A stretch of 64,000 bases of DNA, from assembly GCA_947307415.1 (NCBI GenBank), contig CAMZJA010000008.1, forward strand, positions 16,097-80,096. Direction: 5' to 3'. How positions within the stretch are numbered: position 1 is the first letter of the stretch; the number at the start of each line of letters is the position of its first letter. This document shows, piece after piece, positions 24,895 through 32,098 of the stretch. The position numbers and the translations under genes were made by a program. The notes under the pieces were generated by a model. That model saw nothing but the letters and a program-made list of their open reading frames with translations. It ran no database searches and was not told the origin of the DNA. The DNA comes from an uncultured Bacteroidales bacterium. Lineage in GTDB: Bacteria > Bacteroidota > Bacteroidia > Bacteroidales > F082.

Positions 24895-25536
24895 TTAAAA
24901 ATTATTATCTTTCAATAAGTTAAGTAGTTTTTCGTCATGTTGGGCAGTGATGTTGCCAACAAACTTCTCGATATATTTTCCGACGATATCGTTCTCCAGA
25001 TTCACTGTATCGCCAATCTTTTTCTTTGTTAAAGTCGTCTCGTCCTGGGTGTGCTGGATGATTGAAACGCCGAAGTCGAAGCTGCTTACATCAGTGACTG
25101 TCAATGAGATACCGTCGATGGTGATTGAGCCTTTTTCAACGATATAACGCAAAATATCAGGTCTAGTCTCGATTTTCACGCGGATTGCCTTGTCGTCGTG
25201 AGACATTTTCGAGATAACACCTGTGCCGTCGATATGTCCCGAGACAATATGTCCGCCGAAGCGACCGTTGGCTGGCATCGCACGCTCACAATTCACTAAA
25301 TCATTGATTCTCAAGTCTTTGAAATTAGTACGATTCATCGTTTCAGGCATCACATCGGCGGTGTAAGAGCTGTCGTCGAAGGTTGTAACTGTCAAGCAGA
25401 CGCCGTTGGTGCAGATGCTATCACCGATATGGATATCGTCCAGAATCTTCTTAACCGCAATACTCAGCTTGATGCTGTTTGCGTGTCGGACTATCGCTTT
25501 CACCTTACCGATTTCTTCAATTATCCCCGTGAACAT
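24895..25536 (-). CDS. ribE: Riboflavin synthase, alpha subunit type
   Basis: 213 residues. Two tandem lumazine-binding barrels: the first begins MFTGIIEEIGKVKAI, the second has GGHIVSGHIDGTGVI. Other sites include SICTNGVCLTVTTF and GSITIDGISLTVTDV, one per barrel. It dismutates two lumazines to riboflavin. Its start overlaps the ribD end by 16 bases, suggesting translational coupling. Confidence 0.95.
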   Translation of the reverse strand: MFTGIIEEIGKVKAIVRHANSIKLSIAVKKILDDIHIGDSICTNGVCLTVTTFDDSSYTADVMPETMNRTNFKDLRINDLVNCERAMPANGRFGGHIVSGHIDGTGVISKMSHDDKAIRVKIETRPDILRYIVEKGSITIDGISLTVTDVSSFDFGVSIIQHTQDETTLTKKKIGDTVNLENDIVGKYIEKFVGNITAQHDEKLLNLLKDNNF

Positions 25537-26633
25537 ATCTTTCCTTTAATTAAAATATCTCCGTTAATATTTTGAATATCAATGTTTTTCAATTGAATTG
25601 CATCGCTCATTTTTTCGATTCCCTTGCCTGAAACCGGTGTCTTGGCGGCGGCACCACCAATGATTTTCGGGGCGATGAAGGCCCAAACTTCGTCGACGCA
25701 ACCGGCCTCAAGGAACGCGGCGTTCAGGGTGCCGCCGCCTTCCAATAATAGGGAATCGATGCCCATGGCACCTAATTTACACATCAGGTCGTTGATGTCG
25801 ACGTGGCCGTCTTTTGATGCACACTGGACAACCTCACACCCTGTGGATAACAGGTTCCTCGCGCCTGCGGCGCTCGGAATGACAGTCGTTGCAATTATTG
25901 TTCTGTACACTCTAGACGTTTTAATCAATTGAGAATCAACAGGTATTCTCAAATTTGAATCCACTACAATGCGTATCGGCTGATGATGTTCGCCTTCCAA
26001 TCTGACATTCAACATCGGGTCGTCAGCCAATACCGTGCCGATTCCCACGATAACGCCCGAAAGCTCGCTTCTGAGCTCATGAACCAGTTTGCGCGATGCC
26101 TCATTCGTCACCCACTTCGAATCGCCTGTAGCAGCAGCTATTTTGCCGTCAATGGTCATCGCGGTCTTCATGATAACGTAAGGACGTTTGGTGGTGATGT
26201 ATTTCAAGAAGACCTTGTTCAATTCACGAATTTCATCCTGGCAAAGTCCAATTTCAACTTCAATGCCAGCGTCTTGCAAAATTTTCACGCCTTTTCCTGC
26301 TACTAACGGGTTCGGGTCGAGTATGCCGACGAAGACTTTCTTGATACCTTTTTCAATGATTATTTCGGTGCAAGGAGGCGTTTTTCCGTAGTGACAACAA
26401 GGTTCAAGTGTTACATAAAGTAAAGCACCTTTAGTTTCTGATTGACAACGTAATAGAGCATTACGTTCGGCGTGAAATTCACCGTATTTCTCGTGATATC
26501 CTTCGGCAATGATTTCACCGTCTTTCACTACCACACAGCCCACCAAAGGATTCGGATGGACGTATCCTCCGCCCTTCTTGGCGAGCTCGATGGCACGCCG
26601 CATAAACTCGATGTCTTTTTCGCAATATGACAT
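25521..26633 (-). CDS. ribD: Bifunctional riboflavin deaminase / 5-amino-6-(5-phosphoribosylamino)uracil reductase
   Basis: 370 residues. The N-terminal deaminase has the zinc motif HAERNALL and PCCHYGKTPPC; the reductase follows from about residue 150 with MTIDGKIAAATGDSKWVT and LLLEGGGTLNAAFL. It catalyses the second and third steps of riboflavin synthesis. Residues near 250-261 (VIPSAAGARN) come from a dispersed palindromic repeat read in frame, between two strands of the reductase. It is first in the operon, and its ATG lies right behind the U-run of the riboswitch terminator. Confidence 0.95.
   Translation of the reverse strand: MSYCEKDIEFMRRAIELAKKGGGYVHPNPLVGCVVVKDGEIIAEGYHEKYGEFHAERNALLRCQSETKGALLYVTLEPCCHYGKTPPCTEIIIEKGIKKVFVGILDPNPLVAGKGVKILQDAGIEVEIGLCQDEIRELNKVFLKYITTKRPYVIMKTAMTIDGKIAAATGDSKWVTNEASRKLVHELRSELSGVIVGIGTVLADDPMLNVRLEGEHHQPIRIVVDSNLRIPVDSQLIKTSRVYRTIIATTVIPSAAGARNLLSTGCEVVQCASKDGHVDINDLMCKLGAMGIDSLLLEGGGTLNAAFLEAGCVDEVWAFIAPKIIGGAAAKTPVSGKGIEKMSDAIQLKNIDIQNINGDILIKGKICSRG
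25853..25885. repeat. Palindromic repeat inside ribD
   Basis: GGTTCCTCGCG and CGCTCGGAATGACAG arms on the plus strand; read on the minus strand as VIPSAAGARNL. No frame break. Confidence 0.7.
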
Positions 26634-26662
26634 AAAAAAAGCCCCAAATAAACATCAGGGCA
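26634..26662 (-). terminator. FMN riboswitch expression platform (terminator/antiterminator)
   Basis: On the minus strand GCCC(TG...) pairs with GGGGC and is followed by seven T just before the ribD ATG at 26633. The upstream half, TGCCCTG (plus 26656-26662), can instead pair with CAGGGCA at the 5' edge of the riboswitch (plus 26792-26798), giving an alternative antiterminator. Because the U-run touches the start codon, translation may be affected too. Confidence 0.7.
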
Positions 26663-26691
26663 GCATATTTTGAAAAATTTAATCAAACAAA

Positions 26692-26805
26692 CTTCTCTCA
26701 TCCGGACTGTCACCGTCGGTTTCGGAATTTCACCGAATCAGTTCCCCAAAGGGAAGTCGCGGACTGTCACCGCCGGAAAGGAATTTCACCTTGCCCTGAA
26801 GTTTT
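26692..26805 (-). ncRNA. FMN riboswitch (RFN element)
   Basis: The minus strand reads through all RFN landmarks in order: AGGGCAAGGTGAAATTCC, CCGGCGGTGACAGTCCGCGA, then GGTGAAATTCCGAAACC and GACGGTGACAGTCCGGATG, ending GAGAGAAG. It lies directly upstream of ribD. FMN binding should favour the terminator next to the ribD start and switch off ribD-ribE-ribBA-ribH. Confidence 0.96.
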
Positions 26806-26839
26806 CGACTGCAAAAATACACAAATTTTTAATATTGTG

Positions 26840-27805
26840 CTATATTTTATTGCATTTTTTTAACAAAACAAAGTCGAGGGTGACCATCGCGGCCATCGCC
26901 TCAACGATTGGAATCACTCGCGGAACCACACAGGTGTCATGTCGGCCTTGAATCTCCAATGTCACGGCATTACCATGAATATCAACGGTTTGCTGAGGCA
27001 ACATCACCGACGGAATCGGCTTGAAAGCGACTCTGAAAACGACATCTTCGCCATTGGTAATGCCACCTTGAACGCCGCCCGAGTGATTGGTCTTGGTGCG
27101 GATACGCTCGCCGTCAAACATGAATTCATCATTATATTCACTGCCTTTCATCTTCGCAGCCTTGAATCCATCACCGATTTCAAAACCCTTCGCCGCATTG
27201 ATTGTCATCATCGCGTATGCCAACACCGCATGAAATTTCATAAATGCGGGCTCTCCGAGGCCCACAGGAGCGTTTTTGATGGTTCCTTGGATAATTGCAC
27301 CCACCGTGTCCTTTTCTCTTGCCTCACCCATCTCAATCACCTCAGATTGGATTTCGACGCCTTGTGCAGCAAGAATCTGTTTCGCGATAGCTCCAGCAAC
27401 AACACACGGCAAAAGCGTTCTCGCCGAACCTCTGCCACCTCCGGCATAATCCCGGATACCATATTTCATCTGATAGGTGAAATCGGCATGCGACGGACGA
27501 AAAACATCCTTAATATTCTCATAATCAGAGGTTTTCGCATCTTTATTGCGGATAAGAAACGCTATCGGAGCTCCAGTGGTCTTGCCTTCAAACAATCCCG
27601 AAAGATATTCAACCTCGTCGGGTTCTTTTCTGGACGACATACCAGCATTTTGTCCTGGTTTTCTACGTGATAACTCTTTCTCAATCAAAGCTTTATCCAA
27701 TAAAATACCAGCGGGACAGCCGTCGATTACTCCGCCGATAGCTGCCCCGTGTGACTCACCAAATGTAGTCAAGCAAAATGCCGTTCCAAATGTATTGGAA
27801 TTCAA
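26840..27805 (-). CDS. aroC: Chorismate synthase
   Basis: 321 residues. Converts EPSP to chorismate with reduced FMN. Family segments: LTTFGESHGAAIGGVIDG at the start, RPSHADFTYQ, YGIRDYAGGGRGSARTLL, NHSGGVQGGITNG and GRHDTCVVPRVIP. It is somewhat shorter than the common 350-360 residues, mainly at the C terminus. The start is TTG at 27805: the codon before it is the stop of the DUF349 gene, so no earlier start exists. aroC and the riboflavin genes run the same way, but the riboswitch leader separates them. Confidence 0.94.
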   Translation of the reverse strand: MNSNTFGTAFCLTTFGESHGAAIGGVIDGCPAGILLDKALIEKELSRRKPGQNAGMSSRKEPDEVEYLSGLFEGKTTGAPIAFLIRNKDAKTSDYENIKDVFRPSHADFTYQMKYGIRDYAGGGRGSARTLLPCVVAGAIAKQILAAQGVEIQSEVIEMGEAREKDTVGAIIQGTIKNAPVGLGEPAFMKFHAVLAYAMMTINAAKGFEIGDGFKAAKMKGSEYNDEFMFDGERIRTKTNHSGGVQGGITNGEDVVFRVAFKPIPSVMLPQQTVDIHGNAVTLEIQGRHDTCVVPRVIPIVEAMAAMVTLDFVLLKKCNKI

Positions 27806-29677
27806 TTATTGTTCGTTTAAAATCTTAATCTTAGCCTCGAAGACCTTCACGTCGTTCTTCAACTTCGCGATCTTCTTCTCGTATTCAGCTTTCAGGAGAT
27901 CCGACTGCTTACTGTTGGCAAAGAATCCGATGTTGTTCTCCAATGTAGCAATCTCATCACGCAGTTTCTGAATCTTACCCTGGAGATTCATGCGCTCTCT
28001 TCTGACTTTGTCGCGTGAATCAGGATCTTCTTTCAGACCTGAGATCATGTTGCGATACTCATTGGTAGTCAATTCGTTATCGTTGGCACGCATCTTGTCG
28101 AACATGCCGTCAATGAGGCTACGATATTCATTTTGAATAGCGTCTTTCACCTTCATCGGAACGTGACCGATAGCCATCCATTCTCTCTGGAATCCGCGGA
28201 TTGCCTCCATATTCTCGTTACGCTCCTTCTTCAACTCGTAAGCTTTAATGCGCTCGATGAGTTCCTGTTTTGCCTTGAGGTTAGCGTCCTCTTCGCCTTT
28301 AATTCCTGAGAAATGAGAAGATTTATTGCCGAAGAAGGCGTCGCAGGCGCTGCGGAAACGTTTCCAAATCTTGTCTGAATGACGTTTTGGCACCGGACCG
28401 ATGGTCTTCCATTCTTCCTGCAGCTTCTTGATGCGGTCGGTGGTCTTCTTCCACTCTGTCGAATCGACGAGATTCTCAACTTCCACGCAGATTTGCAGCT
28501 TCTTGTTGTAGTTTTCCATCTGCTGCACCTTGAGCTTGCTGAAGAACTCCTTCTTCGCCTCGAAGAATGTATTCATTGAGCCTTTGAAACGGTTCCAAAT
28601 CTCATCGCTCTGTTTTTTGGCGACCGGACCGATTTCCTTCCACATCTTAAACAGATCGTTGACATCGTTCGACTTCTTCTGATATGCGTTGATGCTGTTA
28701 ACCGGCTCATTTACAATCTCTTCCATCTTCACGCAGATAGCTTCTTTAGCATCAAAGTTGGCCTTCTGCTCTTCCTCGATCTTGGCGTAATGCTCGCGGC
28801 GAATCTGGTTAACCTTGTCGGTAGTGTTCTTGAAACGCTCCCAGATCTCGTCTTTCTTATCCTGCGGCACCGGACCGATTTCCTTCCACTCGTCGTGATA
28901 TTTCTGCAAAAGTTTAAATGCTTTTGTCAGTGATTTCTCAAGAAGCAGAAGTTCAGCCTTCTCGCAAAGCTCGATTTTCGCCTCGAGGTTCTTCTTGAGG
29001 TCAAGATCACGTAACTCTCTGTTAATCTTAACTTTATCGTAGAATTTCTCTATAAGGAAATGATATGTGTTCCAAATATTTGAAACCTCGTTTGCAGGCA
29101 CCTGACCGATTTCTTTCCATCTGTCCTGCAATGCGCGGAAGTCGTCGTAAGTCTTTTTCAGAGTCTCCTCAGAGTAGATCAAAGCCTTCAATTCCTCAAT
29201 GATTCCAAGCTTTTTCTGAAGATTGTCGTTCTTCTGGCGTTCAAGTTCTTCTTTATATTTTTCCTTATTTACCTTGTAGATGTCGAAAGCTACTTTGAAA
29301 CGCACCTCGAGCGGGTCGTCTTTGTGCTCATAGCTCTCTTTATCGCCACCGTCAAGAATGAATTGCTCCATCTCCTGGTCACGGTCAATCTTATTGAGTC
29401 TCAAGAAGTTAGATTTTATAGCGACGACTTTGTCTTTGATCTTTGCGATGTCTGAGTCTTGGACTGTTTCTTCCAAGAGTTCAACGAGTTGGAGCTTGTT
29501 TAGATTTGAAAAATCGAATTCCAGTTCCTCTTCTTCCTCGTTTTCGTCGGTTAAATCCAATTCATTTTCCTGTGAAATTTCTTCATTTACATCAATTTTC
29601 ACATTGATTTTTACAGAACCTGGCAAAATTGTCGGTTTGTTGAGTTTCTCAATTGTCTTGAGTTCGGTAGCGTTCAT
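27806..29677 (-). CDS. DUF349 repeat protein
   Basis: 623 residues, highly charged and helical, probably long coiled coils. At least five repeats carry WKxIGxVP or close forms: RWKEIGQVP, EWKEIGPVP, MWKEIGPVA, EWKTIGPVP and EWMAIGHVP, spaced about 75 residues. The C terminus is another coiled coil (KIQKLRDEIATLENNIGFF). The N terminus is acidic (ENEEEEELEFDF). Function unknown; the family is wide-spread in Bacteroidota. A minus-strand TATCTTTG box lies at 29770-29777, giving a leader of about 85 bases. The stop directly precedes the aroC TTG. Confidence 0.88.
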   Translation of the reverse strand: MNATELKTIEKLNKPTILPGSVKINVKIDVNEEISQENELDLTDENEEEEELEFDFSNLNKLQLVELLEETVQDSDIAKIKDKVVAIKSNFLRLNKIDRDQEMEQFILDGGDKESYEHKDDPLEVRFKVAFDIYKVNKEKYKEELERQKNDNLQKKLGIIEELKALIYSEETLKKTYDDFRALQDRWKEIGQVPANEVSNIWNTYHFLIEKFYDKVKINRELRDLDLKKNLEAKIELCEKAELLLLEKSLTKAFKLLQKYHDEWKEIGPVPQDKKDEIWERFKNTTDKVNQIRREHYAKIEEEQKANFDAKEAICVKMEEIVNEPVNSINAYQKKSNDVNDLFKMWKEIGPVAKKQSDEIWNRFKGSMNTFFEAKKEFFSKLKVQQMENYNKKLQICVEVENLVDSTEWKKTTDRIKKLQEEWKTIGPVPKRHSDKIWKRFRSACDAFFGNKSSHFSGIKGEEDANLKAKQELIERIKAYELKKERNENMEAIRGFQREWMAIGHVPMKVKDAIQNEYRSLIDGMFDKMRANDNELTTNEYRNMISGLKEDPDSRDKVRRERMNLQGKIQKLRDEIATLENNIGFFANSKQSDLLKAEYEKKIAKLKNDVKVFEAKIKILNEQ

Positions 29678-29844
29678 CTTTTGATAAATGTTTGATAATC
29701 AATAATTTAATTAAGTCGTTATCAGAATTTTGCTTTCACAAAACTCGATATTAGAGTAAAAATAGGCTGCAAAGATAATAATTTTCTCATGAAAATAAAT
29801 TATTTTGAAAAAATTTTGTAAGTTTGTAACCTAAATTTTTGAGT

Positions 29845-31341
29845 ATGCTGACTTTGGAAGAGATTAAAAAAACGATTGCGGAACTCATTGAAAATCTTGG
29901 AGAAAAGGTTTTAGAGATTATGGCGATGCCGAGTTCGGGCTCGTCAAGGAAATATTTTCGTGTTAAAACCGACAAGCGATATCTGATTGGAGCGTATAAT
30001 ATCAATATCGAGGAAAACGACGCTTTCTTCAGTTTTTCCAAGCATTTTCACGAATGCGGACTGCCTGTTCCGGAGATTTTGGCGATCTCTTCCGATAAGA
30101 ATATTTACATTCAGACTGATTTAGGCGATGTGACTTTGTTCCATCATGTTGAGAATTGCTTGAAAAGCGGCTATTTCGACCAAAACACCATCGATTTATA
30201 CAAAAAAACGCTCGACAAACTCGTTGATTTTCAAATAATTGGACATCAAGGACTAGATTATTCGAAGGCATTCCCCACTCCGGCATTTGACGAGATGTCG
30301 ATAATGGAAGACTTGAATTATTTCAAATACTGTTTCTTGAAAGAACAGGAAGAGATTTCGTTCAACGAGACTCGCTTAGATACCGATTTTCAGCGACTTG
30401 CAAAATACATTCTGGAAGCCCCGTCGGATTTCTTCATGTATCGTGATTTCCAGTCGAGGAACATCATGATTGTCGACAACGAGCCGTATTTTATTGATTA
30501 TCAAGGTGGTAGAAAAGGACCATTGCAGTATGATGTGATTTCGCTGCTGTATCAGGTGAAAGCGAGGATTCCGGAGGATTTGAGAAAAGAATTGACTGAG
30601 TATTATAAGCAGCAACTATCAATAAAAGCTTGTCATTCCGAGCGCAGCGAGGAATCTCATAATGCTCAGCAGTTACATATAAAATCATTTGATCAGTATT
30701 TCCCAGCTTTCGTGCTGCTTCGCCTACTTCAAGTGCTTGGAGCTTACGGCTTCAGAGGCTTGATACAGAAGAAGTTACACTTCATGCAGAGCATTCCGTA
30801 TGCGATAAAGGAATTGCTTAAAGTGGGCAAAAAATGGGAAATGCCATTCGCATTGCCAGAGTTGCAGTCAGTTATCGGACAATTGGAAATTGTACTTCCA
30901 AAATACGAAAGCGTTGAACCAGAACGACTTACGATAACAGTAAACAGCTTCTCATTCAAAAACGGCGGCGTTCCTTACGACAAGAGCGGCAATGGAGGCG
31001 GTTATGTCTTCGACTGCAGGGCGTTGCCAAATCCCGGACGCTATGCCGAATTCAAGAAAAGCACCGGCGAAGACGCTGATGTGAAAGAGTTTTTGGACGA
31101 CAAACCTGATGTGCATTACTTCTTGCAAAACGTTCAAATGATTGTTTATCAATCGATTGACAACTACTTAGAACGCGGATTCAAGAACCTGCAAATCAAT
31201 TTCGGATGCACTGGCGGACAGCATCGCTCGGTGTTTTTCGCACAAAGAATCGGTGAACTTATTCACGAAAACTATCCGATGGTGAACGTTGAAATCAACC
31301 ATTTGGCACAACATATCTCTCACGTTTATGAAGCGAAATAG
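29845..31341 (+). CDS. AmgK-like sugar kinase (APH fold) fused to RapZ C-terminal domain
   Basis: 498 residues from the ATG at 29845 (a TTG two codons earlier is less likely). Residues 1-330 form an aminoglycoside-phosphotransferase-type kinase: GSSRKYFRV in place of the P-loop, catalytic YRDFQSRNIM (RDxxxxN) and metal site FIDYQGG. Residues 370-498 resemble the RapZ C terminus: NGGVPYDKSGNGGGYVFDCR and GCTGGQHRSVFFAQRI. With the next gene it matches AmgK/MurU, which rebuild UDP-MurNAc from recycled MurNAc. Residues near 263-273 (CHSERSEESHN) derive from a palindromic repeat. TAAGTTTG at 29819-29826 is a likely -7 box. Confidence 0.85.
   Translation: MLTLEEIKKTIAELIENLGEKVLEIMAMPSSGSSRKYFRVKTDKRYLIGAYNINIEENDAFFSFSKHFHECGLPVPEILAISSDKNIYIQTDLGDVTLFHHVENCLKSGYFDQNTIDLYKKTLDKLVDFQIIGHQGLDYSKAFPTPAFDEMSIMEDLNYFKYCFLKEQEEISFNETRLDTDFQRLAKYILEAPSDFFMYRDFQSRNIMIVDNEPYFIDYQGGRKGPLQYDVISLLYQVKARIPEDLRKELTEYYKQQLSIKACHSERSEESHNAQQLHIKSFDQYFPAFVLLRLLQVLGAYGFRGLIQKKLHFMQSIPYAIKELLKVGKKWEMPFALPELQSVIGQLEIVLPKYESVEPERLTITVNSFSFKNGGVPYDKSGNGGGYVFDCRALPNPGRYAEFKKSTGEDADVKEFLDDKPDVHYFLQNVQMIVYQSIDNYLERGFKNLQINFGCTGGQHRSVFFAQRIGELIHENYPMVNVEINHLAQHISHVYEAK
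30631..30661. repeat. Palindromic repeat inside the AmgK-RapZ gene
   Basis: TGTCATTCCGAGCGC and CGAGGAATCTC arms; read as CHSERSEES in frame, in a surface segment of the kinase C lobe. Confidence 0.8.
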
Positions 31342-32098
31342 AAGAACGGCATTTATCCTCGCAGCAGGTCTGGGCACCCGATTGAAAGAGCTGACAGCTA
31401 ACACTCCAAAGGCTTTAGTATCAATCAATAACATGCCTTTACTTGAAGTGTTACTTAAAGAATTGATAAAGCAGGATTTCAATCATATTGTGGTGAATGT
31501 TCATCATTTTGGAGAACAAATTATTCGGTTTTTGTCAGAAGGGGATTTCTCCACTTCGCTTCGCTCCGGTAGAAATGACAAATTGATTGAGATCGAAATC
31601 TCCGATGAGCGGCCGCTTCTGATGGACACCGGCGGCGCTATTTTGCAGGCTCTGCCCTATTTCGCACAAAGCGAGGCGGTGCTGGTTCACAACGTGGATG
31701 TGCTCACAAATGTTGATTTGAAAGGCTTTTACAACGATTTCTGCAAAAGTGATGATGCTGCCTGGCTTCTAACTCAGGAACGCACCAGTAAACGCAAATT
31801 AGTGTTTGACACCGACAACAATTTCCTTGGTCGTTTTAATAACGAAACCAACGATTATGACGGCAACGGCGCATTGCCAAATGAGTGTAAATTATTGTCG
31901 TTCAGCGGTATACACATCTTTAAACCCGAATATTTCGAAAAATTTGAAGTAAAACCTTGTTACATTTTTGAACTTTATCAGAAAATCGCTGAAAATCACA
32001 GAGTTACATCAAAAGTTATACATCCTGAATATTGGTTCGATCTGGGCACACAGGAACAACTGAAAAACGCAGAAGAATGGCTTTCATCCAAAAGATAA
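31328..32098 (+). CDS. Nucleotidyltransferase, MurU-like
   Basis: 256 residues from the ATG at 31328, overlapping the kinase gene by 14 bases. The start AFILAAGLGTRLKELTANTP, then KALV, is the GlmU/MurU-type nucleotide-binding motif (AAGxGTRL...PK). LVHNVDVLTNVD holds the metal aspartate, and HPEYWFDLGTQEQL is near the end. MurU makes UDP-MurNAc from MurNAc-1-phosphate and UTP, the step after AmgK. Residues 72-85 (GDFSTSLRSGRND) are a palindromic repeat read in frame, between two substrate-binding strands. An alternative role with another sugar-1-phosphate cannot be ruled out. Confidence 0.85.
   Translation: MKRNRRTAFILAAGLGTRLKELTANTPKALVSINNMPLLEVLLKELIKQDFNHIVVNVHHFGEQIIRFLSEGDFSTSLRSGRNDKLIEIEISDERPLLMDTGGAILQALPYFAQSEAVLVHNVDVLTNVDLKGFYNDFCKSDDAAWLLTQERTSKRKLVFDTDNNFLGRFNNETNDYDGNGALPNECKLLSFSGIHIFKPEYFEKFEVKPCYIFELYQKIAENHRVTSKVIHPEYWFDLGTQEQLKNAEEWLSSKR
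31541..31580. repeat. Palindromic repeat inside the MurU-like gene
   Basis: GGGGATTTCTCC and GGTAGAAATGACA ends with CTTCGCTTCGCTCC between them; read as GDFSTSLRSGRND. Confidence 0.8.
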
